From: Chitinophagales bacterium
Lineage (GTDB): Bacteria > Bacteroidota > Bacteroidia > Chitinophagales > Saprospiraceae
Assembly (NCBI GenBank): GCA_013298845.1
Contig: JAAFJN010000050.1
Coordinates: 1 to 32,606 of the forward strand
Reading direction: 5' to 3'
DNA: 32,606 bases
Shown: in pieces, positions 1 to 7,844 of the stretch
How positions within the stretch are numbered: the first letter of the stretch is position 1
Layout of the letters: every line of letters begins with the position of its first letter
Notes under the pieces: model-generated
Database searches by the model: none
Told to the model about the DNA's origin: nothing
The model's input: only the letters and a program-made list of their open reading frames with translations
Translations under genes and position numbers: made by a program

Positions 1-163
1 TCCATTTTTCACACCAAACAATACTTTCTTTATGAAAAAACGCCCATTTTTAGTGTTATTTACCTTGTTGAGCGCCGTTTTCGGTGCTGCGGCCCAAAGT
101 GCCGCCGTGATTTACCTGCGCAATCCGTCGTTTGAAGAAAAAGATTTTAGCCACCCCAAAGCA
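1..163 (+). repeat. Left copy of a 163-bp direct repeat (5' end of OmpA-family gene)
   Basis: This stretch matches positions 1555-1717 at an offset of 1554 bp, with only two differences by eye (127 and 130). It contains the leader and the first 44 codons of the OmpA-family gene. Both differences fall at third codon positions and are silent. The repeat may extend left of the window. The two copies bracket the Fic gene. Confidence 0.95.
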
Positions 164-337
164 TGGCTACTGCGCTGGATTAGGTCGATTGTGGGGGAGA
201 TTATGCTCTATTACATCAGTATACAGGCAGATTTTTTTCGGAAAGGGGGTAAATTGAAATATCTTTGTCGATTACAAATTACTTTTAACAAAAGAAATAC
301 GACTCATGGCTTACAAATTGCACCCCCTACCTCCTAA
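32..337 (+). pseudogene. Truncated 5' copy of the OmpA-family secreted protein gene
   Basis: The first 44 codons, including a full signal peptide ending ...GAAAQ, are identical in protein sequence to the intact gene at 1586. After position 163 the reading frame leaves the family and runs through unrelated sequence. It ends inside the start of the Fic gene at 306. The result is a chimeric 101-codon frame with no recognisable domain after the signal peptide. If expressed it would be a short exported peptide, but it is best regarded as a gene fragment left by duplication or insertion. Confidence 0.8.
260..267 (+). promoter_or_regulatory. Bacteroidota -7 box upstream of the Fic gene
   Basis: TATCTTTG matches the Bacteroidota -7 consensus TAnnTTTG and lies about 40 nt before the ATG at 306. 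I see no clear TTTG -33 box at the usual spacing. It lies in the non-duplicated DNA, so the Fic gene appears to bring its own promoter. Confidence 0.5.
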
Positions 338-1373
338 AACAGACCTTGAAACAAAGGAGATTCTACGAAAAGTGGCTTCTGCTCATCGTTACTTAGCGGA
401 GTTAAAAGGTGTAGCTGCTACCATTCCGAATGAAAATATTTTGATCAATACCTTGGTGCTTCAAGAAGCAAAAGACAGTTCTGCAATTGAAAATATTATC
501 ACGACCGATGATGATTTGTTCAAGGCTGAATTATTTGAAGATTTAATCGGGCCTGCTTAAAAAGAGGTACAAAATTATGCTAAAGCACTCCGTTTTGGTT
601 TTGATCATGCTCGCCAGCATGGATTATTGACCAATAACTTAATACTGAAAATACAGGAGATTCTTGAAGAAAATAAAGCAGGATTTAGAAAATTACCCGG
701 AACTAATCTTAAAAACCAACAAACTGGCGAAATAGTGTACACCCCTCCGCAAGAATACGAAGTTATTGTTGGGCTAATGAATAATCTGGAGGAAATTATC
801 AATGAAGATAATGTTTGGCCGGTTGATCCATTGATAAAAATGGCTGCTGTACATTTTCAATTTGAAAGCATACATCCTTTTTATGATGGGAATGGTCGGA
901 CTGGGCGGATTTTGAATATTCTTTATCTAGTTAACAAGGATTTATTAAGGTTACCCATTCTCTATCTGAGTCGCTATATCATCCGACATAAGGGGGACTA
1001 TTACCGGTTGCTCCAGAACGTTCGGGATCATAATGACTGGCAATCTTGGGTGATTTACATGTTGGATGGAATAGAGAAGACTTCTATTGAGACAATTCAG
1101 ACAATCAATCAGATTAAATCTTTAATGTCAGACTATAAACGAAGTATCCGAACCCAGTTTCCTAAAATATACAGCCAAGACTTGTTAAATAATCTTTTTC
1201 GCCACCCTTACACCAAGATTGAGTTTATTATGAATGATTTACAAGTTAGTCGTCCTACGGCAACCCAATATTTGGACAAACTGAGCGAAGCGGGATTGCT
1301 CGAAAAGGTAAAAAAAGGGCGTAGTAATTATTATGTCAACAGAGGACTTGTTGACATATTTATGAAGCCTTAA
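306..1373 (+). pseudogene. Fic-domain protein with one in-frame stop codon
   Basis: Fic enzymes transfer AMP or related groups onto target proteins. The frame 306-1373 is open except for a single TAA at 558-560, and the protein family continues in the same frame after it. Before the stop, residues 58-63 (SSAIEN) match the (S/T)xxxE(G/N) autoinhibitory helix motif. After it come the catalytic motif HPFYDGNGRTGR (codons from 873) and a C-terminal winged-helix region (about 1195-1350) typical of class II Fic proteins. A TTG at 627-629 could restart translation of 248 residues without the inhibitory helix. Read-through, a disabled gene or a sequencing error are all possible. The gene is AT-rich compared with the neighbouring OmpA-family gene and is bracketed by the 163-bp repeat, which suggests acquisition. 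Confidence 0.8.
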
Positions 1374-1445
1374 TAGTATGTAGTTTCTGAGATACGCTTA
1401 AGTGGATATTGTGCAATAAGATTCCATCGTTTATTTGCTGTAGGC

Positions 1446-1527
1446 AACTGACGTGTAAAGATTTTCGCTTTTTTTTTACATGACATAACTGACGTGTAAA
1501 GATTTTTGCCTTTTCTTTACATATTCA
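1446..1527 (+). repeat. Two tandem 41-bp units with internal inverted repeats
   Basis: Unit 1 starts at 1446 and unit 2 at 1487. Both begin AACTGACGTGTAAAGATTTT and end in a T-rich run and TTACAT. Unit 2 contains the inverted pair GTAAAGA/TCTTTAC around an 11-nt loop; unit 1 has a weaker version. The units lie between the Fic gene and the restored OmpA-family gene. They could be operators, paired weak terminators or the scar of the insertion. Confidence 0.75.
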
Positions 1528-1554
1528 AATGATCAATAACCATCAACGAATATC

Positions 1555-1717
1555 TCCATTTTTCACACCAAACAATACTTTCTTTATGAAAAAACGCCCA
1601 TTTTTAGTGTTATTTACCTTGTTGAGCGCCGTTTTCGGTGCTGCGGCCCAAAGTGCCGCCGTGATTTACCTGCGCAATCCCTCATTTGAAGAAAAAGATT
1701 TTAGCCACCCCAAAGCA
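1555..1717 (+). repeat. Right copy of the 163-bp direct repeat
   Basis: This is the copy that belongs to the intact OmpA-family gene. Similarity to 1-163 ends at GCA (1715-1717); from there this copy continues as the gene while the left copy switches to unrelated DNA. Confidence 0.95.
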
Positions 1718-2656
1718 CCGGAGATAGCCCAATCTTGGCTGGATTGTGGCGATAAAAACTACATGCCACCGGTAATACAACCGGGAAAATTTGGCATTGT
1801 GGCACCGCCAAGCGATGGTGACAGTTATATCAGTATGGTGATTCGCGCCGATGGCACGCACGGGGCTTTGAGCCAAGCCCTGGCGCAACCGTTGGCATTG
1901 GGTACAACCTATTTGTGGTTTGCCGATGTCTGTACGTCCAATACCATGACGAGTCCAACCCGATTGAGCCAAGGCCGGTCGGTTTCCTTCGATGCACCTG
2001 CTAAATTCTACGTTTGGGGTGGCAATACAGCCTGCGAAAAAGCCGAACTCTTAGACTCGACCGATTGGGTCAAAAACACCAACTGGAAACGCCATACCTT
2101 CACCCTGACGCCCCGGAAAAATAGTTATCAGTACCTCAGAATTGAAATTTGTACGGCGGTAAACGGCCAACCAACCGCCAACGGCAACGTACTGGTGGAC
2201 AATACAACGCCGCTGTTTCCCCTCACCGCCAGCCCCACCGACAGCCTCCTGACGGCCGATTTTTTAAAAAAATGGTTTAACCCCCGCTTATTGTCCGAGC
2301 CGTGGAAAGGTGGCCCCGTCGCCGGTTCCCTGCACTTGGCCGACGGTTTAACTTTTGCCAAAAACGATAAAAGTATTAAATCATCCGGCACCGCGTCTTT
2401 GGAGGCTTTGGTAAAAAAACTTAACAAATTCTCGCATTTAAAAGTAGAAATTGGTGCCCATACCGCCGCTAACGTGGACAACGCCACCGAGGTTTCGGCC
2501 CACCGCGCTCAATTGGTCGCCAACTGGCTGATCGAAAAAGGCATCGAACCACAGCGGATTACCCACAAAGGTTACGGAAAAACCATGCTTTTTCTCTACG
2601 ATGAAACCGCGCGAGGGGAGGAGGCGCGGAATTTGGTGGTGGTTAGGGTGGAGTAG
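1586..2656 (+). CDS. Secreted protein with C-terminal OmpA-like domain
   Basis: A 356-residue exported protein. The start at 1586 is chosen because it opens directly with a signal peptide (MKKRPFLVLFTLL...GAAAQ); an in-frame ATG at 1529 would add 19 residues before it. The middle part (about residues 25-215) is β-rich and resembles the carbohydrate-binding-like modules found in Bacteroidota surface proteins, with NPSFEE near its start and VLVDN near its end. About residues 245-356 resemble an OmpA C-terminal peptidoglycan-binding fold, with the closing pattern SAHRAQLVANWL...GIEPQRI...GYGKT. It probably anchors to peptidoglycan or the outer membrane. Its 5' end is duplicated at 1-163. A terminator follows at 2690. 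Confidence 0.85.
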   Translation: MKKRPFLVLFTLLSAVFGAAAQSAAVIYLRNPSFEEKDFSHPKAPEIAQSWLDCGDKNYMPPVIQPGKFGIVAPPSDGDSYISMVIRADGTHGALSQALAQPLALGTTYLWFADVCTSNTMTSPTRLSQGRSVSFDAPAKFYVWGGNTACEKAELLDSTDWVKNTNWKRHTFTLTPRKNSYQYLRIEICTAVNGQPTANGNVLVDNTTPLFPLTASPTDSLLTADFLKKWFNPRLLSEPWKGGPVAGSLHLADGLTFAKNDKSIKSSGTASLEALVKKLNKFSHLKVEIGAHTAANVDNATEVSAHRAQLVANWLIEKGIEPQRITHKGYGKTMLFLYDETARGEEARNLVVVRVE

Positions 2657-2689
2657 TGGGGGGGGAACTAATAACTTCAAAAATAAAGC

Positions 2690-2745
2690 AACTACTGCAT
2701 GCTTAAAATAAGTGAGGAAGATTGGTAAAAGTCAGTAGTTTTTTT
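2690..2745 (+). terminator. Probable terminator after the OmpA-family gene
   Basis: AACTACTG (2690-2697) pairs with CAGTAGTT (2733-2740), and the right arm runs into a T tract ending at 2745. The loop is long (about 35 nt), so strength is uncertain. Confidence 0.5.
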
Positions 2746-2746
2746 A

Positions 2747-2754
2747 TTTATTTG
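2747..2754 (+). promoter_or_regulatory. Possible -7 box for the 2794 gene
   Basis: TTTATTTG differs from TAnnTTTG at one position and lies about 40 nt before the ATG at 2794. There is no convincing -33 box. Confidence 0.3.
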
Positions 2755-2793
2755 CAGTCGAAATTTTATTCAAAATTTAATAAAAATAGTTAA

Positions 2794-3309
2794 ATGAAAA
2801 ATTTATTTGTTTTGCTTTTGGTATTTATTTGCTTTACCGCTTTCGCACAGTCAGAAACCAATGAAGAGCCGATAAAGACCAAAATTGAAATTTTTATGGA
2901 AGGTAAAGGCACTCTTATTGAGACTTCCAAAGAGTCAATTGGAATGGTTGACAAAATGGAAATTATTGTTATTAAGTCGAAAAAACTGATTACTGGCGAG
3001 AAACTTAGCGGTTTGACACTGGGTGTTGTTATGATTGATGCTGATGAAATTGATGGATTAGTTCAGGCATTAAACGTTATGAAGGACGCTGTATCTTCTT
3101 CTAGAACAAGCCCCACAGAGATAATTTATAAATGTAAAACTGGGCTTGCTATTTGTGCTGGTTTTAAGTTAAGCCAAGGCTTTGGTAGTTCCGGATGGAC
3201 ATATTACATGAAGCCTCCAGGAAATAAAGCGTTTTCAAACTTAAGCATGAGTCAGGCAGAGTTTTTATCACTGTGTAGTTACATGGAAATCGCGAAAAAA
3301 AAGATGTAA
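2794..3309 (+). CDS. Small secreted protein of unknown function
   Basis: A 171-residue protein with a clear signal peptide (MKNLFVLLLVFICFTAFAQ, cut after AFAQ). The mature part has alternating β-like stretches, for example MVDKMEIIVIKSKKLITGEK, then LTLGVVMIDADEIDGLVQAL, and a GFGSSGWTYYMKP segment near the C terminus. No family is recognised. Composition is more AT-rich than the gene before it. A promoter-like box lies upstream and a strong hairpin follows, so it appears to be transcribed alone. It could be a periplasmic or surface protein; nothing seen points to an enzymatic role. Confidence 0.75.
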   Translation: MKNLFVLLLVFICFTAFAQSETNEEPIKTKIEIFMEGKGTLIETSKESIGMVDKMEIIVIKSKKLITGEKLSGLTLGVVMIDADEIDGLVQALNVMKDAVSSSRTSPTEIIYKCKTGLAICAGFKLSQGFGSSGWTYYMKPPGNKAFSNLSMSQAEFLSLCSYMEIAKKKM

Positions 3310-3313
3310 AATT

Positions 3314-3358
3314 TTAGTCACTCTAACTTGCAACTTTGTTTGTAGTTGGAGTGACTAA
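3314..3358 (+). terminator. Hairpin between convergent genes
   Basis: TTAGTCACTC (3314-3323) pairs perfectly with GAGTGACTAA (3349-3358), with AACT/AGTT extending the stem inward. It starts a few bases after the stop of the plus-strand gene and lies 30 bp beyond the stop of the minus-strand gene, so it can serve both. T tracts on either side are short. Confidence 0.75.
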
Positions 3359-3387
3359 ACCATTCATTTCTCATTTTTATGAATCCT

Positions 3388-3963
3388 CTACACTACCACC
3401 AAACCCGTTTTTTCCCCCAACCAACTATGCTCCTTTTCAATAATAGTGCTCCATTTTTTTCGGTGAGTTACGCGTGTCAGGGCTTCAAGACAGGCAATAT
3501 CGAGCAGTAGGCTTTCAAAAAAGTCAACGTCTTTGCGGTATGCTGCTACTGCGTGCGCACCTGTGATGGTTTTGAATTCTTCAAGGATTTTCAAGTCTCT
3601 TCCGGTTTGGCAAGAACCAATCAGGATATTTTTCCCTTTGAACTTATCGGCGAAATCCTCTCCTAAATCTTGTAATTGTATATACCCTTCTTCAAACCAC
3701 AAAGCCCTTTTAGTGCCATGAAAAGCAAGATATAGGGTGTTATAAGTAGTGCTTTTTGATGCCGTTTGAAGATGATGGTAAAATTCTTGATGCGTAGCCG
3801 CCGTGCGATAAGCAAAAGGAATCTCCCTGGTTTTTTCGAGCAAATCCAAAGCGGGTAAAATGGTTAACTTGGACTTCGGTGATTTCTCCCATTCGCCTTC
3901 AATGGCGAAGATTTTGCATTTGGCTTTTGGGGTGCTATATCCAAGAGTTTTAGAGTCTTTCAT
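3388..3963 (-). CDS. Caspase/CHAT-like His-Cys protein (DUF6642-like)
   Basis: A 191-residue protein. The ATG at 3963 is preferred over a GTG at 4071, because the added N-terminal stretch looks like non-coding translation. The core has FAIEGEWE near residue 20, then LYLAFHG with His82, and KNILIGSCQTG with Cys118. This strand-HG...strand-GSC order is the arrangement of the caspase/CHAT/gingipain clan's His-Cys dyad. From memory the IEGEW and FHG pattern fits the DUF6642 family, which has no assigned function. It lies 135 bp downstream of hsdR on the same strand. Proteases of this fold act as effectors in several phage-defence systems, so a defence role is plausible but inferred. The catalytic role of the dyad is not proven. 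Confidence 0.7.
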   Translation of the reverse strand: MKDSKTLGYSTPKAKCKIFAIEGEWEKSPKSKLTILPALDLLEKTREIPFAYRTAATHQEFYHHLQTASKSTTYNTLYLAFHGTKRALWFEEGYIQLQDLGEDFADKFKGKNILIGSCQTGRDLKILEEFKTITGAHAVAAYRKDVDFFESLLLDIACLEALTRVTHRKKWSTIIEKEHSWLGEKTGLVVV

Positions 3964-4098
3964 AAATGTAGTATTAAAGTTAGTATGCAGCCGTTGAGTG
4001 AAAAGTTCAAGGATATGGCACTGTTCGGGCTTAAAATTCGACGTTGGGTAGGTTGGGAAAATACTTGGCACTAACTTTTTTATGTTAATTTCCCCCTC

Positions 4099-7077
4099 CT
4101 ACCCTCGCCCCTCAAAACGCTGCTTATAATTCTGGTACAATATTTCCCGTACCACCTCTTTTTGTTTGCCTTGCGTGAGCAATTTGTAAAACTCAAAATG
4201 ATCGTTGACGTAACTCAACAAAATTTCTTCAAACGCTTTACCAAATATAAATTGCCGGTTCGACTCCGAATTGTCGCCCGCAAAGGCTTCCTGAATGCCC
4301 TGGTGCTGCTCCAACCGCTTCTCCGCGTTGCGCAAATGTATCTTGTGTTCCTCGTTCATATCCACGCCGTAAGTGTCGTTGAGTACCCGAACAATTTCCG
4401 ATAACATATCCAGCACTTCTTCCTGCGTACCTTTCCCCTCGCCGGGCGTCAATGGCTCCATCGGTCCGTCTTCGGCGGCTAAGGTGATGCGACCCTCCCA
4501 GGTTTTGGCCACCCGAAACGAATCCAAATCAATCGCACCCAAGATATGGTTGATGTCCTCCTGCTCCCGACGGGGCAGTTTTTTGTTGATGTATTGCAAA
4601 AACACAAAGAGTTTCTCCAAATCAACATCCGCAAAATTGGCAACCTGCGCAATATAACTGTACAAGCGCAGGTACGATTGAACCTTGGATTTGAATAAAT
4701 CCTTTTGCTCCGGCGACGCTATTTCTTTAAACCGATCCACAACTTTGCCTACAATGCTCATGAATAGTTCATTGTCTTTGCTTTTGTCGTAAAAAATCCG
4801 CGCAAATTCGTCCATCTCGTATTGGGTAAATAGATGAAACCCGCGAATGTCGCGCTCCAGATCGTACAATAAATTCGGGTCGGTTTCGCCGTCGAGGTAC
4901 GTGGACTGAAAATAGGGCTGAAAGGCCGCTAAAATATCGTCCGGCTCGTTCACAAAATCCAAAACAAAGGTGTTCGTTTTGCCGCTCATCGTCCGGTTGA
5001 GGCGGCTCAGGGTTTGTACCGCCTGCAAACCGCTCATCATCTTGTCCACAAACATGGTGTGCAGCATCGGTTCATCAAAGCCCGTTTGGTACTTGTTGGC
5101 CACAATCAAAATGCGGAAACGCGGGTCTTTTAACCCGTACGGAATGGATACGTTGCGGTCCAATCCGTTCAGACTGCTTTCGGTGTAGTCTTTTCCGGTA
5201 TCCGGGTCGTGTACACTGCCGCTGAACGCACAAAGACAACTGTACGGAAGCCCTTTGGCGGCCATCTGACGGCGCATTTCGATCATGTACTTTACGCAAT
5301 GCAGGCGCGAGCGCGTCACCAACATCGCACGGGCCACGCCATTGATGTTTTTGGCCGTATGGTGTACAAAATGATCGAGCATGACTTGTACTTTTTCCCG
5401 GATGGTGTGCTCCTGAATATCCACAAAATGCACCAATTGCCGCATGACCTTACTTTTGGGCACTTCGCGGTCGTCGGCTTCCAGTTTGCTGTGTAACTTG
5501 AAATAACGCTCGTACGTGCAATAATGCGCCAATACATCGTGCGTAAACCCTTCGGCAATGGATTGTCGCATGGTGTAGGTATGGAATGGCACAAAACGCA
5601 CCTGGCCCGCTTCCGTTTTCTTCTCGCCAAAAAGTTCCAATGTTTTGCCTTTGGGCGTACCCGTAAACGCAAAATAAGAAATGTTTTTCTGGCGGCCCCG
5701 ACTCTGAATTTCGCTTAAAACCGTGCGGTCAATATCGTCGTAGTCCTCGGTTTCGTCTTCGTCCGGCTCAGCACCGCCCAACTGGCCTTTGGTGAGGGCT
5801 TTTTTTATGTGTTTGGAGGTGTTGCCGCTTTGCGAAGAGTGGGCCTCATCAATGATAATGGCAAAATTGCGGTCGCCCAATTCCCCAATCACTTCGCTGA
5901 TGACCGGGAATTTCTGGACGGTACTGATGATAATATCTTTGCCTTTTTCCAAATACTCCCGCAGTTGTTTGGAGGTTTTGTCCACCGGATTCACCACGCC
6001 CGTTGTTTGTTGCAGCGATAAAATGGTGTCGCGCAATTGTTTGTCGAGTACCGTCCGGTCGGTGAGCACAATAATGCTGTCAAAAATTCGCTCCGTGTCG
6101 GTGCTGCTGCGGTACAACGAGGCCAAAATGTGCGCCAACCACCCAATTTCGTAACTTTTGCCTGCGCCCGTGGTGTGTTGCACCAAAAAATTCCGCCCCG
6201 TTCCCTGCGCCATCACCGCTTTGCGAATGCTCCGAATGGCATCTAACTGGTGGTAACGGGGAAACAACAGCACGTCCGATTTTTCCTCCACTACCTTTTG
6301 TTTGTACCCGTCGTATCGGATTTTGGACTCGGATACCACCATCACAAAATTTTCAATAATATCGAGCAGGCTGCCGGGTTGCAAAATTTCGTCCCAGAGG
6401 TAATGTACTTTATGCCCGCCTTCAAAAATGGGGTTTTCAATGCCTTTGTTATAGGGCAACCATTTGGTGTTTTCCGATAGCCGCGACGACATATAGACCG
6501 CGTCGTTGTCCACACAAAAATGCACCAGACAACGTTTGAACTGAAAAATCAATTCTTTGTGGTTGCGCTTGTTGTATTGTTTTTGTGCGTCGGTGACTGT
6601 TTGGCCCGTAAAATGGTTTTTGAGTTCGAGGGTAATCAGCGGGATACCGTTGAGGCACAGCACCACATCAATGGATTGTTCGTTTTGGGGCGAAAAATGC
6701 AGTTGGCGCACCAGGGTAAACCGGTTTTTGTGGTACAGGGCACTGTGTTCGGGGTTTAGCCCGCTTTTGGGTTCAAAAAACACCATTTGCAGCGCTACCC
6801 CACGGTCTTTCACCGGTTGGCGCAGCACATCCACAATACCCCGTTTGCTGATTTGGTCGCTGAGGTACTGCACGATTTTCCGGTCGGTGTCGCCCTCGTA
6901 CAACCGGGATAGTTTTTCGTATTGTTTGGGTTGGCTGTCTTTGATAAACGCCAACACTTCGTCGGGGAGCAAACCGAGGCGGCGGTCGAATGCCGTGTAA
7001 TGCACCGAGCGGAATCCACTGGCCAACAACCGGCTTTCGAGGTGATCTTCGAGGTGTTTTTCGGTGTATTGCTGCAT
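4099..7077 (-). CDS. hsdR: Type I restriction enzyme, R (nuclease/translocase) subunit
   Basis: HsdR is the motor and nuclease of type I restriction complexes. It pumps DNA through the HsdM2-HsdS core and cuts unmodified DNA at a distance. The start at 7077 (992 residues) lies 2 nt after the stop of the upstream gene; the frame is open 15 codons further up but would overlap it. The N-terminal PD-(D/E)XK nuclease is visible as Asp137 and Glu151-Leu-Lys153 (ITLELKN). Walker A is HTTGAGKS near 301-308, the DEAH box is at 410-413, and helicase-type motifs such as FAFTGTPKGKT and QTGFDEP/LSRLNR follow. Length and motif order fit an intact HsdR. It is the last hsd gene of the operon. Confidence 0.95.
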   Translation of the reverse strand: MQQYTEKHLEDHLESRLLASGFRSVHYTAFDRRLGLLPDEVLAFIKDSQPKQYEKLSRLYEGDTDRKIVQYLSDQISKRGIVDVLRQPVKDRGVALQMVFFEPKSGLNPEHSALYHKNRFTLVRQLHFSPQNEQSIDVVLCLNGIPLITLELKNHFTGQTVTDAQKQYNKRNHKELIFQFKRCLVHFCVDNDAVYMSSRLSENTKWLPYNKGIENPIFEGGHKVHYLWDEILQPGSLLDIIENFVMVVSESKIRYDGYKQKVVEEKSDVLLFPRYHQLDAIRSIRKAVMAQGTGRNFLVQHTTGAGKSYEIGWLAHILASLYRSSTDTERIFDSIIVLTDRTVLDKQLRDTILSLQQTTGVVNPVDKTSKQLREYLEKGKDIIISTVQKFPVISEVIGELGDRNFAIIIDEAHSSQSGNTSKHIKKALTKGQLGGAEPDEDETEDYDDIDRTVLSEIQSRGRQKNISYFAFTGTPKGKTLELFGEKKTEAGQVRFVPFHTYTMRQSIAEGFTHDVLAHYCTYERYFKLHSKLEADDREVPKSKVMRQLVHFVDIQEHTIREKVQVMLDHFVHHTAKNINGVARAMLVTRSRLHCVKYMIEMRRQMAAKGLPYSCLCAFSGSVHDPDTGKDYTESSLNGLDRNVSIPYGLKDPRFRILIVANKYQTGFDEPMLHTMFVDKMMSGLQAVQTLSRLNRTMSGKTNTFVLDFVNEPDDILAAFQPYFQSTYLDGETDPNLLYDLERDIRGFHLFTQYEMDEFARIFYDKSKDNELFMSIVGKVVDRFKEIASPEQKDLFKSKVQSYLRLYSYIAQVANFADVDLEKLFVFLQYINKKLPRREQEDINHILGAIDLDSFRVAKTWEGRITLAAEDGPMEPLTPGEGKGTQEEVLDMLSEIVRVLNDTYGVDMNEEHKIHLRNAEKRLEQHQGIQEAFAGDNSESNRQFIFGKAFEEILLSYVNDHFEFYKLLTQGKQKEVVREILYQNYKQRFEGRG

Positions 7078-7079
7078 GG

Positions 7080-7814
7080 TTATGAGCGATATAAAAATTG
7101 ATTCACCCGCTTGATATGCCATACCAACCGCTCCATCGAACCCAAATCGAGGGCGCGTTGGCCGCTGATCATGCTGGAAAAAAAGACGGGCGTACTGTAC
7201 AGCGGACCATCGGTGGCAATGCAGTCAACGCCGAGTTCCTGGTCAAAATAAAAGTCTAAACCCATCCAGACTAAGTGTTCGGTCCCATCGGGATTTTTGT
7301 ACCGCATTTTTCCCATAAGTTCCCGGGCAAAAGTATTGGTGACAACTATGATTTTGGGTTTTACCCGTTCCATAATGTTTTTGGCCAAAGCAATTTGGTC
7401 CAACATAAAATCCACGGCTCCTTTCTGCCGAAGCAAGTCCCGCACCAGACTTTGTTGGGTTTCTCGCACCACCAACATGTCCAAGTGGCCATAGTTCAGG
7501 GTCTGCGCCGGGCCTTGTTCGTTTTCACTGGTGATCCGGTGGCTGAGATTGGAAAAGGCTTTCCAATAAGGATGGTTGGCGGGCAGCCCAAGGTGTACAT
7601 CGTAAAAGTTGGATTCCACAACCCCGTGGCGGTCGGAGGGATTTAGCCCAACGTACAGCAAGCCGCCCACAGGAATATGATCCACGGAATGAAAGCCGGG
7701 TTCCACTACCGGTTGTTGGGTATCGGGAAATACCAAATGGCCGTAGGGGCCGTCTTTTTTAAAAATGTCCCGGTATTGTTGTTCAAAATGCGCTTTTACG
7801 CTGAAAGTGTTCAT
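7080..7814 (-). CDS. Unrecognised accessory protein inside the hsd operon
   Basis: A 244-residue soluble protein, starting 30 nt after the hsdS stop and ending 2 nt before the hsdR start, so it is almost certainly co-transcribed and probably translationally coupled to hsdR. It has GGLLYVGLNPSD near residues 50-60, a central strand KIIVVTNTFARELMG, and a conserved-looking C-terminal segment SMISGQRALDLGSMERLVWHI. The strand-GLNPS pattern and the later strands loosely resemble the uracil-DNA-glycosylase superfamily, whose motif A is G(L/I)NPG-like. I see no clear second active-site motif, so this is only a fold-level suggestion. It could be a nuclease inhibitor, a DNA-end sensor or a base-modification reader working with HsdR. 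Confidence 0.8.
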   Translation of the reverse strand: MNTFSVKAHFEQQYRDIFKKDGPYGHLVFPDTQQPVVEPGFHSVDHIPVGGLLYVGLNPSDRHGVVESNFYDVHLGLPANHPYWKAFSNLSHRITSENEQGPAQTLNYGHLDMLVVRETQQSLVRDLLRQKGAVDFMLDQIALAKNIMERVKPKIIVVTNTFARELMGKMRYKNPDGTEHLVWMGLDFYFDQELGVDCIATDGPLYSTPVFFSSMISGQRALDLGSMERLVWHIKRVNQFLYRS

Positions 7815-7844
7815 CTGCTGTTGTTATTATGGTTAAAAACAAAA

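Noticed and set aside
1-1717. Direct repeats as ends of an insertion sequence
   Set aside because: No transposase, no terminal inverted repeats, and the 163-bp repeats are host gene sequence, far longer than target-site duplications.
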